This document shows positions 63,362 to 64,000 of a DNA stretch of 64,000 nucleotides, piece after piece. The stretch is taken from the NCBI GenBank assembly GCA_902781505.1, contig CACZJL010000001.1:167617-231616 (forward strand). Reading direction: 5' to 3'. Made by a program: the position numbers and the translations under genes. Numbering within the stretch: the first letter of the stretch is position 1; each line of letters opens with the position of its first letter. The stretch comes from an uncultured Lachnospiraceae bacterium. Its GTDB lineage: Bacteria > Bacillota > Clostridia > Lachnospirales > Lachnospiraceae. The notes beneath the pieces are model-generated. The model had not been told where the DNA came from. It was given only the letters and a program-made list of their open reading frames with translations, and searched no databases.

Positions 63362-63904
63362 CTATGAGGACAATTTATTTTTCAATTTCAATCCAGCATG
63401 TCCTGCAAATAATTGCGCCTGTTTTAATCCTACATTACTCTTCACAAATTTTTCCGCAAGTTTCTTCTGTGTTTCTTTACTCATGTAGATTTTAAGTTTG
63501 TCTGTCGTTCTAGTAATCGCTGTATAAAAAATATTGTGGGATATTTTTTCATCAATATCCTCTGTAATTACCACCTTTACAGATTTATATTCTAAACCCT
63601 GAGCTTTATGTATAGATACTGCATAAGCGATCTGAAATGGTACAACCTGTTCCAAATAATCTGAGTCCGAATCTCGTTCTACTCGTCTTTTTACACTAAA
63701 TTCAACAATAGACTTCCCTTCACAATCGCAATCAATGAGTTTTATATCTGGAAAAAGCACATCTCTTTCAGAAATAATCTTATCAACCAATATTTGAAAT
63801 ACGATTTCATCCTTTTTTTTATCAATTGATAGTATGCTACCTTTTAAATTGTTATATAGAACATTTCCAAATCTTCTACTTTCATTGAACAGAACTTTAT
63901 CTAG
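63362..63904 (-). pseudogene. C-terminal remnant of a RecD-like / UvrD-type helicase
   Basis: The frame is open on the complement from 63904 to a stop at 63362, about 180 residues, without a credible start. It contains FNESRRFGN, SIHKAQGLEYKSVKVVI (UvrD_C_2 motif) and HNIFYTAITRTTDKLKIY, the last helicase motif. A stop lies at 63905-63907 and the sequence beyond is unrelated, so the N-terminal ATPase part is lost or displaced. An insertion or rearrangement near 63905 is the simplest explanation. Confidence 0.78.
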
Positions 63905-64000
63905 TCAAGTCCATATTTGTGTGTAAATTGCCTTCAGGTATAACTGTTGATAACTATGCTGCCAGAAGAGCGGCTTGTTCTTCAGCAATCAGATGCAGTT
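63905..64000. other. Unknown sequence at right edge, possible mobile element end
   Basis: About 50 bases of AT-rich sequence follow the helicase break. From 63954 an open frame on the complement runs off the edge; it ends HLIAEEQAALLAA-stop. This is too short to identify. It may be the 3' end of an inserted element. Confidence 0.35.

Overview
The window looks like a chromosome segment of an anaerobic, Gram-positive Clostridia, most likely a gut Lachnospiraceae. The evidence is the conserved order yicC-gmk-rpoZ-rimO-pgsA-cinA-recA, a tyrosine T-box in front of tyrS, the paired GGGtGRT / Fe-S scaffold genes, a giant 2-hydroxyacyl-CoA dehydratase activase, an LPxTG-like surface protein and strong AGGAGG-type ribosome binding sites. 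Most genes lie on the minus strand. I saw no rRNA, tRNA, CRISPR array or intact insertion sequence.

Positions 1-16 kb are housekeeping: recA (cut by the left edge, with two LexA boxes flanking its promoter), cinA C-terminal domain, pgsA, rimO, rpoZ, gmk and yicC on the minus strand; rqcH (NFACT family) on the plus strand; then T-box-tyrS, pyk, a rhomboid-like membrane protein, and on the plus strand a 1418-residue activase fusion.

Positions 16-21 kb hold a compact accessory module: a soluble S24/S26 peptidase, a PqqD/HPr-kinase-like fusion translationally coupled to an ABC exporter, and three homologous ~135-residue proteins sharing an N-terminal leader that ends in YAASG. I read it as an undescribed (to me) leader-peptide maturation and export system. 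It is the most interesting item in the window.

Positions 21-38 kb are one 13-gene minus-strand operon with mostly overlapping genes: a Gram-positive Pel-type exopolysaccharide locus. It contains an SDR-PelD fusion with an RxxD c-di-GMP I-site, a PelE-like TPR protein, a large polytopic protein, DUF4832 and DUF2194 proteins in the place of PelA, PelF, PelG, DUF2304, two glycosyltransferases at the end and one at the start, a stand-alone PqqD protein and a terminal NTP_transf_5 nucleotidyltransferase. The last two families are typical of RiPP clusters, so the Pel operon and the neighbouring leader-peptide module may cooperate.

Positions 38-64 kb: an LRR surface protein whose signal peptide is out of frame at a seven-A tract; a beta-galactosidase/GPH transporter pair with a divergent AraC regulator; nicotinate phosphoribosyltransferase; the GGGtGRT pair; a beta-helix transferase and glmS; topoisomerase III and an HD phosphohydrolase; asd; a phosphoesterase with a ParB-BMP fusion protein; MATE-GNAT-CDF; an AGCS transporter with homocysteine methyltransferase; and at the right edge the broken C-terminal piece of a RecD-like helicase.
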